A model generated the notes under the pieces. That model had not been told where the DNA came from. It made no database searches and was given only the letters and a program-made list of their open reading frames with translations. From assembly GCA_020002185.1 (NCBI GenBank), contig CM034533.1, positions 41,378,616 through 41,442,615 on the forward strand: a DNA stretch of 64,000 nt. The letters are read 5' to 3'. Numbering within the stretch: position 1 is the first letter of the stretch; the number at the start of each line of letters is the position of its first letter. The stretch is from Paraescarpia echinospica. Its lineage: Eukaryota > Annelida > Polychaeta > Sabellida > Siboglinidae. Position numbers and translations under genes: made by a program. Below, piece by piece: positions 49,535 to 61,897 of the stretch.

Positions 49535-52500
49535 ATGATGGATGATGTTAATGAGGAGGAAACCAGCATCAGTATCCTCCACAATGTCGCCTACATCCAT
49601 GAAGATGCAGCCAGTGGCTTCGTAACCATCCCCCAGTACCACATGTACAGTGGTGCCATCCCAAAGGACGTGACTGCTTCTGCATCACACCACGCCCTCA
49701 ATCTCGCGTACCACGACCTCAAGAAACGATACGACCACCTCATGAAGGAGAAGCAAGACCAGACATGGAGACATTCACCGCAACTCCGTCGGTCAAAGCA
49801 TGGGTCAGACCCACTCGTGTCCACTGCTGACCGAAGGACTAAGAGTTCTACTCTACCTCTGTTACCCAGTCAGACACCTAATGGTGTGTCATATTATGCG
49901 GTTGTCTCACCTCCACCAACGATGTCCCGGTCACCTGTGTTTAGGGACACGGAACTGCAGTTGGCTGACGGTGGAAAAACAGCAATCCTTCAGTCTGTTC
50001 TGAAAGGGCAAGATGAGGAAATTGATAATTTGAAAAAGGAAGTCGCTGATTTGAGATTGACGATCGCAGGAAGAGAAAGGAAGGAGTCTAGAACAGGTAA
50101 TTATTTTTTAGAATTAAAATCTGAAGAAAAATATATAAATATATGCACATTTTACCAAGTTAATAAATAACTCATTGTAATTGATAATTTTTAGATATTT
50201 TCTAATCCAAAGAACTTCTCTAATTTATTTTCTTCTCAATAATCTTGGAACCATATCACTAATTGCGGGATGTCTCTTTCACCATAATAATCATAATGGA
50301 ATTATTTGTAATTTTATAATGTTATTTACCTGTTTATTTCCACATCCATGAGTGTTCCTTGTAATATTACCACTGCAGCCAGTACACAGAGTTTTAGACC
50401 TATTTGTATTTTGGTCTGCAGTGTTTTAATGTAAAGGAAATTTGTCCTTATAATTTCTGATAAATATTTACAATATTCATCAGATTCCTCCAGCTAAGAT
50501 TATATACGTGTGTCTGTAAACCGACACATATATAATAGAAGCATTATAAATGCATCTACAAGACTTTCTTTCATTGACTGTAGTTTGTGTTTTCATACAG
50601 ACTTAGTCAATTAGGCACTAGTACTAATTATTTTGTTTTAACAGGTACGCCATCAGATGACTTGATCCGTACGACGGTCAAGCAAATGCAAGCAATGAAG
50701 AAACAGTTGCAAGAGCAGACACAAATTATTCAGAAGTTGTTGAAAAAGAGGGGTGAGAGCTTCAGTCGTACAGTCACTTTATTTGTTGTATATCTGTGTA
50801 TATGGCAAAAATACGGATTTCAAAAATGTGGGAAGTGAGGGTAACATTGGATGAAGTGTCAAATAATATAAAGACATATAATGTGTTATTTAAACTTAAA
50901 CTGCTCAGTTTAAATGTTTAACATCAGTCGGGTGTGAGTGACACATGCTATAATTAGTTTATGTGAGCACTTCTGAAATGTAAAACCCATCATGCGATAA
51001 ATAATTAAAAAAAATATATATACTCATCATACGGGTTGTTCTGTGTCAAATTTGCCAATTTTCAGGAAATAAAAAATGTGCTATCATAATTTATTTAAAT
51101 CTTAACAAGTTAATAAATGATGATATCCTTGAGTCTTCTGCAAAGGGCTAAGCATGTGCATGCAGATTGTGTTTATAATGCCCTATGATGTGAACAAGGG
51201 GTAAGAACCCAGACTCGCACCCACTATTTTTACCTGTTTTCAGAAGCTTCTAACATATGAAGTGTGCACATCGCGTATGTGCAGTTTGGTTAATGTGTAG
51301 ACATATTCGAACAGGGTATCTATGCACAATTGAGATATGTTAGGTGGAAGGACAACTTTTGCACTGTAGATATTCCTTTGTACAACAAATTAAAATTTTC
51401 GGATTGTGTTCTGTTTCATTTAGCATTATTGAAGTTGAAAGTGTACATTGAAAGAAGTGGCGTTTTCTCCATAAAAACTCAGAAATTAGCCATGAATATC
51501 CAAATTATATGTAGCAGAGTACCATCCTGAAATTTGCGTACATTGCTTATCTGATAAAGGACAACAAATTGTCACATTGTGCAGATATGGTGATCATAGG
51601 TCTCTAAGGAGTTGTTTAATATACACGTTTTGGAGGAACCTGAAAGTCATAAAATATGTAACAAGCTAAAGTTTAAGTATGAATTATTCTGAAAGTAACA
51701 TGTAGATATCTACAAAACTATAGTGTTATTGCCAGTATACCTAGGTAACAATTTTAACATTGAACTGTAACATAACAACACAATATAGGCTGTTGAGATC
51801 ACTTTTGGGATTAACAAAATATGTTTTTCATTTTATATACCAGTTGTCTATCTATAGATAATCTATGCCAATACGTGTATATATTCTAGAGATAATCTAT
51901 ACCAGTTTGTGTACATATTCAGCAAACTTCAGATATTCAACTTGTAAACTTCTCATTAGAGTAATTATTGAGAAACCTTAAAAACATACCTGGTATACAA
52001 ATAACGGATGTGTTTTGGGGCATTTATCCCATGTTCACATAATGGGGAATTACGGACACAAAATCACTTTCGGAATTAACGAAATATTTTTGTTTTCGTA
52101 TTTTCATTCACTCTGTTTACTCACTCGTTAATAGATAACCTATGCTAATATATATCTTCATGTTCAGCAAACTTTAACTTGTATACTTGTTACTACTTTA
52201 TCCTCTGTTCACATAATTATGATGGGTACAATTAACAAGTTAGTACTAAATTTTGGCCACTTATTCATTGGTTAAATCAAAAGGCCATTCTGAGACACCA
52301 ACTTATTGACTGACTGTTCTTTTTGAATGGAATGGAATGACCCATATGATAAATTTACCCAGATTCAAGCTTGTTAATGTTCAAATCTGTAATGCATGAC
52401 TGAATATTTTAAATTGTGTACTTTTTCTTTAAATCAGTTACGTTTCTACAATCGGCCTAGCATGTTGTGGTGGGTACCAGAGAGATTCAATTTTATGCAT

Positions 52501-53565
52501 AATGAGTCTAAAATGAGTCGGGTGAAAATTGAAATAAAATTATGTTTTCTTGTTAACTTATATAAACTGTATACGAGGATACAGCGGAGTGAAATAACTA
52601 CAGCACACTGGTATATTTCTAGGTGCTTTAATGTGGAAAGTGGTGCGATCATGTGGAGGTGGGAAATGTACGAACAAGTGCATGTAACTACGCACACATC
52701 TTGTTTTGTTTCAGCTGCGTATGACGTCTTCGAGCGTAGGAGCATCTCAGGACTTGACCTACATAGTTCAAGGGTAGTCTCCGTGGGCTCTCGTACTGAT
52801 AATAAACTCATCGCGAGTATTGACGAGGAAGACACCAGCGATTACGCGATGCCAAACGCCCGCGCTGAGGACGACGCAGACATGTACGGGATGCCGACTT
52901 TGCACGCAGATCCGTCGTCATTGCAGGCGTCTGCGTGGGACGACGAGAGAACGGAAGGGAGGGACGGCAACTGGGATGAACCGGCGACACTAGGCGCGAT
53001 TGGTGGAGACATGGATACACCAGGAGCGACCGGGGGAGAGGTGGGGAACCAATACCGCCGAGGAGCTCTTCCCCCGCGAGCGCCGCTCAACATAGAGTAC
53101 AACGTAGGCACCGGTCCGAAAAGAAGCAGTCACGACAACGTCGGTCTGAGTGTAAACTTTCACACGCAAGTGTCCGAACAAAGACAGCCGGAGGCCGTGC
53201 TCAACAACGACCCATTAGCCGGACATAAACCGCTGACCAGTCATAGGAACATCTTCCACGCAGAAGCAACGGCGGATAAGGTACCGGCACATGCTGAAGC
53301 CACGACCGTGATCGAGTGCCCCGTTTGCTCGCAACAGTTCGATGTGCCGCAGAACTCGCCCGAGTTCCAGCATCACGTAGACGAGTGTTTACAGAACGCT
53401 GACTCTCCCGAAGGTTCGCCACGGCGTTGTCCCGTATGCAATAAAGAGTTTGCGGTGACCGTTGATCAGAAGGACTACGAAATGCACGTCAACAGACACT
53501 TTGACGATGAAGATATCACCGATAGGTTTCAGATACTCGACTTTGCACATACCGAAAACAATTAA
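49535..53565 (+). CDS. TBK1-adaptor-like protein with two UBZ-type zinc fingers, copy A
   Basis: Exons are 49535-50096, 50645-50752 and 52715-53565 (562, 108 and 851 bp, 506 residues). Junctions are AACAG/GTAATT, TTAACAG/GTACGC, AGAGGG/GTGAGA and TTTCAG/CTGCGT, with consistent phase 1 joins. Residues 11-74 (SISILHNVAY … TIPQYHMYSG … ASASHHALNLAYHDLKKRYD) resemble the conserved N-terminus of AZI2/NAP1 and TBKBP1. Those proteins bind TBK1/IKKε in antiviral signalling. Coiled-coil segments lie at 155-185 and 192-223. Low-complexity sequence follows. Two fingers of identical spacing end the protein: C425-C428-H444-C448 and C462-C465-H481-H485 (C-x2-C-x15-H-x3-C/H), as in UBZ fingers of TAX1BP1/TANK-type proteins. 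An AATAAA lies at 53631. The gene is well supported; family assignment is by motif memory only. Extra exons in the 2-kb second intron are possible. Confidence 0.82.
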
Positions 53566-53630
53566 ATATATAAGCCTATATATATATATAGCTTGGGCAA
53601 GGAAAAAAAACACAGTGTAATGAATATTGG

Positions 53631-53640
53631 AATAAATAAA
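53631..53640 (+). terminator. Polyadenylation signals of adaptor copy A
   Basis: Two overlapping AATAAA hexamers (53631, 53635) lie about 66-75 nt after the TAA. Confidence 0.7.
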
Positions 53641-55019
53641 CGTTACTGCCGTTATCCATGCAATTATTATTAAGACTTCATCCGGTGGTCGCTTTAGAGT
53701 AACCCTCTTGAACCTGACATTGATCGTTAGTTAATGTTATCACTATTTATTCCGGTAGTTTGCATATATATTTACGTACATATAGATATAACATAATCAC
53801 GTTGCCTGTGTGTGTGTGAGCCATGTTTTTTTGGAAAATGTACTTATTGTCATTTACTTAACTAACCAGTTTTAGTACTTTTCTATTTCATGTGTTTTAG
53901 CGCCTTCGAGTGGACTTTTGGCTAGATTAACGGCATTTTACAAATTTACTTTCTTCTTCCATATGGTGATTAAATTGGCATACATTAGGCGACATCTACG
54001 TGGGACGTTTCTTCTGGCAAATGCAACTACAGGAAACTGTTAATATCTTGTCCAGTCCTTGTAAACTGTTTACGTCACACATGCTGTTCACAACATCCAT
54101 TCTGTATTAACTAAAGAAGAATATAATATATAGTGTTCTACTGATGTGCTGGTCGGATTTCAAATCTACAATTTCTGCAACTATAGTATTATCAACATAT
54201 CTTAATTAATATGCAGGATAGTTCTTATTTAGGTATATATTGATTCATCTGTTCGAGCAATATTCAAAATAGCATTGATCAGAGTGACACAAATATACCC
54301 AATACTTATTAAGAAAATTGACGTTCACCCATTATGGTAATGGGGAAAATATTTAAGAACAATGATAATATGCGTCAGATTGTCATCAATATGGTGGCAT
54401 ATATTCTTAACTCTCATGGTCAACGTTGGCGCTGTTATTAAAGTATGAACGCTATAATATAATTAACTGCTGAGCAAATATAATATCTTGTGCATACCTT
54501 CCTGCATGTCGGTGTTCTGTAATCTGATGTTGATATCTATTTTTGTCCCGTTCTACAAATGTTTCACCGACTGTTTTTGTTGCGATTTTAATCACCCGAA
54601 CTACTTTTGTTACCTTATCGTATACCTGCCAACCGCCCCGTAAAGAATGCAGGCCTGCAACAGCACCCCTCCCCCGTCTTTCGATTTTGATGTCCAATCC
54701 TACTGGGCCGAAATGTTGAAATTCACGATTACGTCTGCAGGTGGCATTTGCAGTACATCTTCACCTGTGCATCTGGACTTCTTGGATGATAAGTATGGTA
54801 GCTGTTCTCGGTGTTCGAGTTAGTGTTTGCTCCCCCTCCCCCCTAGTCTCTTGACGTCCAATACACCAGGACCGAAATATTGTGGCCCACACAAATCTCG
54901 AACCTCCCAGATTTTTTAAACTAAAGTTAGCAGATATAGTAAGCGTACCATGTATGTTGTCTCTGTCTTTCCTCCCGTGCTGTTCAAAACTGTTGGTGAT
55001 CATCGGATCGTACCCAGCG
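53641..55019. other. 3' flank of adaptor copy A
   Basis: Includes at 53858-53950 a repeat (TTAACTAACCAGTTTTAG … TTTTAGCGCCTTCGAGTGGAC) related to 30467-30570. It is otherwise AT-rich and duplicated in copy B. Confidence 0.55.
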
Positions 55020-56170
55020 TCTACGGATTGGGGTGGACGCAACTGAAGAACGCCCTGTGAGATACGGTGTTCCACAGGGCTCGGTGTTGGGTCCGTTGTT
55101 GTTCACTGTGTACACAGCACCAATGCAGGACATACTAACGAGGCACTCTGTGGAATATCATAAATTTGCTGATGATCTTCAGATATACACATCCTACTGT
55201 CCTCACATATCTGGTGACTTGGAGTGCGCTGTTCAGAGACTTAGTGACTGCATCAGTGAGGTCAAATGTTGGATGGTTAAGCATAAACTCAAGCTAAACG
55301 ACACTAAGACTGAATTTATGGTGGCCCTCAGTCCCTATCATCTAAAGAAATTTGGACTTCCAGAGTACCTCGTTGTTGGTGGAGTCAACATGAAACCTGT
55401 TGTCTCTGTCAGGAATTTGGGACCTCACTTTGACACTCACATGAGCATGAAGCAGCAAGAAGTGTAACTACCATCTGAGACGTATTAGCTCCATCAGGGC
55501 CTATATCACGAAGCCTGTCTGCCATTCATTGGTCATCGCGTTGGTTGTTTCAAGCTTAGATTACTGCAACGCTCTGCTGCTGGACCTAACCGAATTTCAC
55601 TTAGCACGTCTCCAGAAGATACACAATAGGGCAGCCCGCCTAGTTGTCCTCACACCTATATCTTCACACATCACGCCAGTACTGGCGCTTCTGCACTGGT
55701 TGCCAGTCAGACAACGCATTGTGTTTGAAGTACTTGTGTATATTTACAAGGTGCTCCATGGTTTGGCGCCGAAGTACCTTGCACATCTACTACATCCACG
55801 AACTCGCAACCCTCGTCTTCGGCAGCTTCATGACCATCTTCAACTTGCAGTTCCACGAGCATCAAAATCCATCGGCAAGCGAGCGTTTGGCATAACTGGT
55901 CCGGCCAAATGGAACGAACTGCCACTGACTCTACGAGATGCTCCGTCTGTGTTTTTATTTAAACGTCACCTGAAGACATATTTATTTAAATAAACTTATG
56001 GTGGACAATAGCAAGATTTATTTACAGGACGTTTTAGTGACTTGTTAATTTATTAATCTATTTTTTATTTTGTAAATTAACTAATTTATATATTATTTTA
56101 ATTGTTTTTATAATGTTTCTATATTGTGAGCGCATTGATTAACTATTAGTTAGATATCGCGCGGTAAAAG
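55020..56170 (+). pseudogene. 5'-truncated L2-like LINE, copy A
   Basis: 55033-55467 encodes RYGVPQGSVLGPLLFTVYTA and HKFADDLQIYTS (catalytic FADD), then VKCWMVKHKLKLNDTKTEFM. After a frameshift near 55467, 55529-55993 encodes SLDYCNALLLDLTEFHLARL, ITPVLALLHWLPVRQRIVFE and FGITGPAKWNELPLTLRDAP, ending HLKTYLFK. This is the standard L2-clade C-terminus. The endonuclease and N-terminal RT are absent. An AT-rich tail with ACCTTTATTATTA ends near 56190. Confidence 0.9.
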
Positions 56171-56262
56171 AACCTTTATTATTACATCAACCATTTCTAC
56201 ATTGTATGTATTTTTGTTTTTTCACCTGACCTTTCCGCCCTTCTTCACCCCACAGAACGGCA

Positions 56263-57283
56263 GTGCTTTATCTCCCGTTCGGCCTATTTGTGGCCACACG
56301 TTTGGCTTTGGTCCACGTTTTCTACCATTGTTGTCTCTCTCTCTTCAATCAAACAGCATCTCGACTTGTTTGGGAAGCATTCAGCCACGCTGCAATTGAT
56401 GCGCGAAGACTATTTGTGCACGGTCTATAGCCGGGTACTCATTCATTCAGCTTAGTGAACTGGAGCAACGTAAAGTGAACGAAATTGCCCAATATACGAC
56501 ACGGAATCATAGAATGCCAACCAGGGTTCTCTCGATTGAGAATCCGATGCTCTAGCACTGCGCCTCTTCGCTTTACAGTGGACGTCTTCATTATTGGTCT
56601 GGGCGTCCAATTCCATATTCCTTTCTTCACTTGTACATGCTTCTCTTGCTTTGTTTGCAGCACGCAACCATCTAATTGTCAGGACCCTCATTAGACACTT
56701 TAAATGGAACGTGTCCAGCCTCCGATTGTCGCTTCGGTCTCTACGAAACGTCAAGTGACATTTCCGGGGGAAATGTCTCAAAAAGACATTCGCAAGGCAA
56801 GTAATACCACCATCATAAGAGGAAAATGAACTGATGTAATTTCCTCTGAGGTTGATTTAGTATATTGAACATGGTTGACTTGTGACACTATGATATTTGG
56901 ATACGACGGGTGAAGACCACTATTAATAGTCGTCGTGGCATTAGTAGTAGTATAACTGTACTCGGTAATAGTAGTAGTAAACAGCAGCAGCGATATTGAT
57001 CGTAGCAATCAGCTAAGTTTCTACGTGTTGACAATACGTGTGAAGTAAATTGAAAGTTGATCTCTCATCTGATGGATTAATGGATTGATTAAATATGACA
57101 ATGTGATCAACATAATAATGACTAGAATAAATGTTTTAACATACATAATACTTTTAACATGGGTAGACGTTCAATATATGGAAGGTGGCATCACGATATA
57201 GCAAGCATGGTTAATGTTTCAGTATGAAAATACGACCTCCGAGGTCAAAGATTGGCAGGTCAAAATAATATAACTTGTCACTG
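56263..57283. other. Interval before copy B, with a SINE
   Basis: A minus-strand tRNA-SINE relative occupies about 56340-56600: GCTAGAGCATCGGATTCTC, GAGAGAACCCTGGTTGGC, TTGGGCAATTTCGTTCAC, CTCCAGTTCACTAAGCTG and GAATGCTTCCCAAACAAG. The remainder is AT-rich with no gene. Confidence 0.55.
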
Positions 57284-57766
57284 GCTGTTCAGTTGTCGAT
57301 GTAAATTAATTAATACAGTTTTTTTAATGTTTGCGATGAAAAACACCTTTTTCTTGGAATTGCCCTTTTACGTTCAGCATGTTCAGCAAATGGAACAAAG
57401 TACAACTGATAGTGATTCAGTCAAATCCTGTTTATATTACCTTGTATTACAACTATTGGCTTGCGAGGGTGATTCTGGTTAAAGGAACTGTCAACAGACA
57501 AGGTCTTTTTAATAGTTGTGGTCATAATCAAAACTATTCTCTTTACTGCGCAATTGAGCCAAAAGTGCCCAACCACGCGTACGCGCAGTTGAGTCAAAAC
57601 CACTCGGAAAACTCGCTCCTCCTAGGCCTTTTGTTTACCGCGATCAGACCCTTCTTTTACACTAACTAGCCAGGTCAAAGTTAAGTTGCGTTAGTCAAAA
57701 TGAACTCTGACATCGCGCAGCATTTGGCGGATTTGATTGAGATTGTTTTCTGTTTTTTATTGTAGA

Positions 57767-60700
57767 ATGATGGATGATGTTAATGAGGAGGAAACCAGCA
57801 TCAGTATCCTCCACAATGTCGCCTACATCCATGAAGATGCAGCCAGTGGCTTCGTAACCATCCCCCGGTACCACATGTACAGTGGTGCCATCCAAAAGGA
57901 CGTGACTGCTTCTGCATCACACCACGCCCCCAATCTCGCGTACCACGACCTCAAGAAACGATACGACCACCTCATGAAGGAGAAGCAAGACCAGACATGG
58001 AGACGTTCACCGCATCTCCGTCGGTCAAAGCATGGGTCAGACCCACTCGTGTCCACTGCTGACCGAAGGACTAAGAGTTCTACTCTACCTCTGTTACCCA
58101 GTCAGACACCTAATGGTGTGTCACATGATGCGGTTGTCTCACCTCCATCAACGATGTCCCGGTCACCTGTGTTTAGGGACACGGAACTGCAGTTGGCTGA
58201 CGGTGGAAAAACAGCAATCCTTCAGTCTGTTCTGAAAGGGCAAGATGAGGAAATTGATAATTTGAAAAAGGAAGTCGCTGATTTGAGATTGACGATCGCA
58301 GGAAGAGAAAGGAGGGAGTCTAGTACAGGTAATTATTTTTTAGAATTAAAATCTGAAGAAAAGTATATAAATATATGCACATTTTACCAAGTTAATAAAT
58401 AACTCATTGTAACTGATAATTTTTAGATATTTTCTAATCCAAAGAACTTCTCTAATTTATTTTCTTCTCAATCATCTTGGAACCATATCACTAATTGCGG
58501 GATGTCTCTTTCACCATAATAATCATAATGGAATTATTTGTAATTTTATAATGTTATTTACCTGTTTATTTCCACATCCATGAGTGTTCCTTGTAATATT
58601 ACCACTGCAGCCAGTACACAGGGTTTTATACCTATTTGTATTTTGGTCCGCAGTGTTTTAATGTAAAGGAAATTTGTCCTTATAATTTCTGATAAATATT
58701 TACAATATTCATCAGATTCCTCCAGCTAAGATTATATACATGTGTCTGTAAACCGACACATATATAATAGAAGCATTATAAATGCATCTACAAGACTTTC
58801 TTTCATTGACTGTAGTTTGTGTTTTCATACAGACTTAGTCAATTAGGCACTAGTACTAATTATTTTGTTTTAACAGGTACGCCATCAGATGACTTGATCC
58901 GTACGACGGTCAAGCAAATGCAAGCAATGAAGAAACAGTTGCAAGAGCAGACACAAATTATTCAGAAGTTGTTGAAAAAGAGGGGTGAGAGCTTCAGTCG
59001 TACAGTCACTTTATTTGTTGTATATCTGTGTATATGGCAAAAATACGGATTTCAAAAATGTGGGAAGTGAGGGTAACATTGGATGAAGTGTCAAATAATA
59101 TAAAGACATATAATGTGTTATTTAAACTTAAACTGCTCAGTTTAAATGTTTAACATCAGTCGGGTGTGAGTGACACATGCTATAATTAGTTTATGTGAGC
59201 ACTTCTGAAATTTAAAACCCATCATGCGATAAATAATTAAAAAAAATATATATTCTCATCATACGGGTTGTTCTGTGTCAAATTTGCCAATTTTCAGGAA
59301 ATAAAAAATGTGCTATCTCATAATTTATTTAAATCTTAACAAGTTAATAAATGATGATATCCTTGAGTCTTCTGCAAAGGGCTAAGCATGTGCATGCAGA
59401 TTGTGTTTATAATGCCCTATGATGTGAACAAGGGGTAAGAACCCAGACTCGCACCCACTATTTTTACCTGTTTTTAGAAGCTTCTAACATATGAAGTGTG
59501 CACATCGCGTATGTGCAGTTTGGTTAATGTGTAGACATATTCGAACAGGGTATCTATGCACAATTGAGATATGTTAGGTGGAAGGACAACTTTTGCACTG
59601 TAGATATTCCTTTGTACAACAAATTACAATTTTCGGATTGTGTTCTGTTTCATTTAGCATTATTGAAGTTGAAAGTGTACATTGAAACAAGTGGCGTTTT
59701 CTCCATAAAAACTCAGAAATTAGCCATGAATATCCAAATTATATGTAGCAGAGTACCATCCTGAAATTTGCGTACATTGCTTATCTGATAAAGGACAACA
59801 AATTGTCACATTGTGCAGATATGGTGATCATAGGTCTCTAAGGAGTTGTTTAATATACACATTTTGGAGGAACCTGAAAGTCATAAAATATGTAACAAGC
59901 TAAAGTTTAAGTATGAATTATTCTGAAAGTAACATGTAGATATCTACAAAACTATAGTGTTATTGCCAGTGTACCTGATAATAGATAGGTAACAATTTTA
60001 ACATTGAACTGTAACATAACAACACAATATAGGCTGTTGCGATCACTTTTGGGATTAACAAAATATGTTTTTCATTTTATATACCCGTTGTCTATCTATA
60101 GATAATCTATGCCAATACGTGTATATATTCTAGAGATAATCTATACCAGTTTGTGTACATATTCAGCAAACTTCAGATATTCAACTTGTAAACTTCTCAT
60201 TAGAGTAATTATTGAGAAACCTTAAAAACATACTTGGTATACAAATAACGGATGTGTCTTGGGGCATTTATCCCATGTTCACATAATGGGGAATTACGGA
60301 CACAAAATCACTTTCGGAATTAACGAAATATTTTTTTTTCGTATTTTCATTCACTCGGTTTGCTCACTCGTTTATTAGATAACCTATGCTAATATATATC
60401 TTCATGTTCAGCAAACTTTAACTTGTATACTTGTTACTACTTTATCCTCTGTTCACATAATTATGATGGGTACAATTAACAAGTTAGTACTAAATTTTGG
60501 CCACTTATTCATTGGTTAAATCAAAAGGCCATTCTGAGACACCAACTTATTGACTGACTGTTCTTTTTGAATGGAATGGAATGACCCATATGATAAATTT
60601 ACCCAGATTCAAGCTTGTTAATGTTCAAATCTGTAATGCATGACTGAATATTTTAAATTGTGTACTTTTTCTTTAAATCAGTTACGTTTCTACAATCGGC

Positions 60701-61824
60701 CTAGCATGTTGTGGTGGGTACCAGAGAGATTCAATTTTATGCATAATGAGTCTAAAATGAGTCGGGTGAAAATTGAAATAAAATTATGTTTTCTTGTTAA
60801 CTTATATAAACTGTATACGAGGATACAGCGGAGTGAAATAACTACAGCCAAACACACGCGCGTGTCCTGGTATATTTCCAGGTGCTTTAATGTGGAAAGT
60901 GGTGCGATCATGTGGAGGTGGGAAATGTACGAACAAGTGCATGTAACTACGCACACATCTTGTTTTGTTTCAGCTGCGTATGACGTCTTCGAGCGTAGGA
61001 GCATCTCAGGACTTGACCTACATAGTTCAAGGGTAGTCTCCGTGGGCTCTCGTACTGAGAATAAACTCATCGCGAGTATTGATGAGGAAGACACCAGCGA
61101 TTACGCGATGCCAAACGCCCGCGCTGAGGACGACGCAGACATGTACGGGATGCCGACTTTGCACGCAGATCCGTCGTCGTTGCATGCGTCTGCGTGGGAC
61201 GACGAGAGAACGGAAGGGAGGGACGGCAACTGGGATGAACCGGCGACACTAGGCAAGATTGGTGGAGACATGGATACACCAGGAGCGACCGGGGGAGAGG
61301 TGGGTAACCAATACCGCCGAGGAGCTCTTCCCCCGCGAGCGCCGCTCAACATAGAGTACAACGTAGGCACCGGTCCGAAAAGAAGCAGTCACGACAACGT
61401 CGGTCTGAGTGTAAACTTTCACACGCAAGTGTCCGAACAAAGACAGCCGGAGGCCGTGCTCAACAACGACCCATTAGCCGGACATAAACCGCTGACCAGT
61501 CATAGGAACATCTTCCACGCAGAAGCAACGGCGGATAAGGTACCGGCACATGCTGAAGCCACGACCGTGATCGAGTGCCCCGTTTGCTCGCAACAGTTCG
61601 ATGTGCCGCAGAACTCGCCCGAGTTCCAGCATCACGTTGACGAGTGTTTACAGAACGCTGACTCTCCCGAAGGTTCGCCACGGCGTTGTCCCGTATGCAA
61701 TAAAGAGTTTGCGGTGACCGTTGATCAGAAGGACTACGAAATGCACGTCAACAGACACTTTGACGATGAAGATATCACCGATAGGTTTCAGATACTCGAC
61801 TTTGCACATACCCAAAACAATTAA
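57767..61824 (+). CDS. TBK1-adaptor-like protein with two UBZ-type zinc fingers, copy B
   Basis: Exons are 57767-58328, 58877-58984 and 60974-61824, with the same lengths and junction sequences as copy A. These join to 506 residues, and the frame is fully open. Exon 2 is identical to copy A at the nucleotide level. Exon 1 differs at ten bases, each changing an amino acid (Q34R, P43Q, L54P, H80R, Q83H, Y120H, Y121D, P128S, K183R, R186S). Exon 3 differs by nine bases: four silent, and five that change four residues, including a two-base Ala-to-Lys codon change. All zinc ligands are conserved. Upstream similarity to copy A extends only about 480 bp, so if the original promoter lies further away this copy may use a different one. 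An AATAAA lies at 61892. Both copies look functional. Confidence 0.82.
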
Positions 61825-61891
61825 ATATATAAGCCTATATATATATATATAGCTTGGGCAAGGAAAAAAGACACAGTGTAGTGAATATTGG

Positions 61892-61897
61892 AATAAA
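61892..61897 (+). terminator. Polyadenylation signal of adaptor copy B
   Basis: AATAAA about 68 nt after the TAA. Confidence 0.65.

Larger units (their letters stand above)
49051..57283. repeat. Segmental tandem duplication, copy A
   Basis: Similarity to copy B starts at GCTGTTCAGTTGTCGATGTA (49051 and 57284) and continues through the whole adaptor gene, its 3' flank and an L2-like LINE. It reaches at least 56262, which corresponds to the window end. The duplicated length could be the full 8,233-bp offset, but copy B leaves the window before this can be tested. Confidence 0.93.

Noticed and set aside
51330..51530. 66-codon plus-strand frame inside adaptor intron 2, present in both copies.
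   Set aside because: Conserved only because the whole intron is duplicated; no splice signals were found.
52396..52714. Extension of adaptor exon 3 upstream as one continuous ORF from about 52396.
   Set aside because: A clean TTTTGTTTCAG acceptor at 52714 and phase agreement with exon 2 show the upstream part is intron; copy B also has a 15-bp insertion there.
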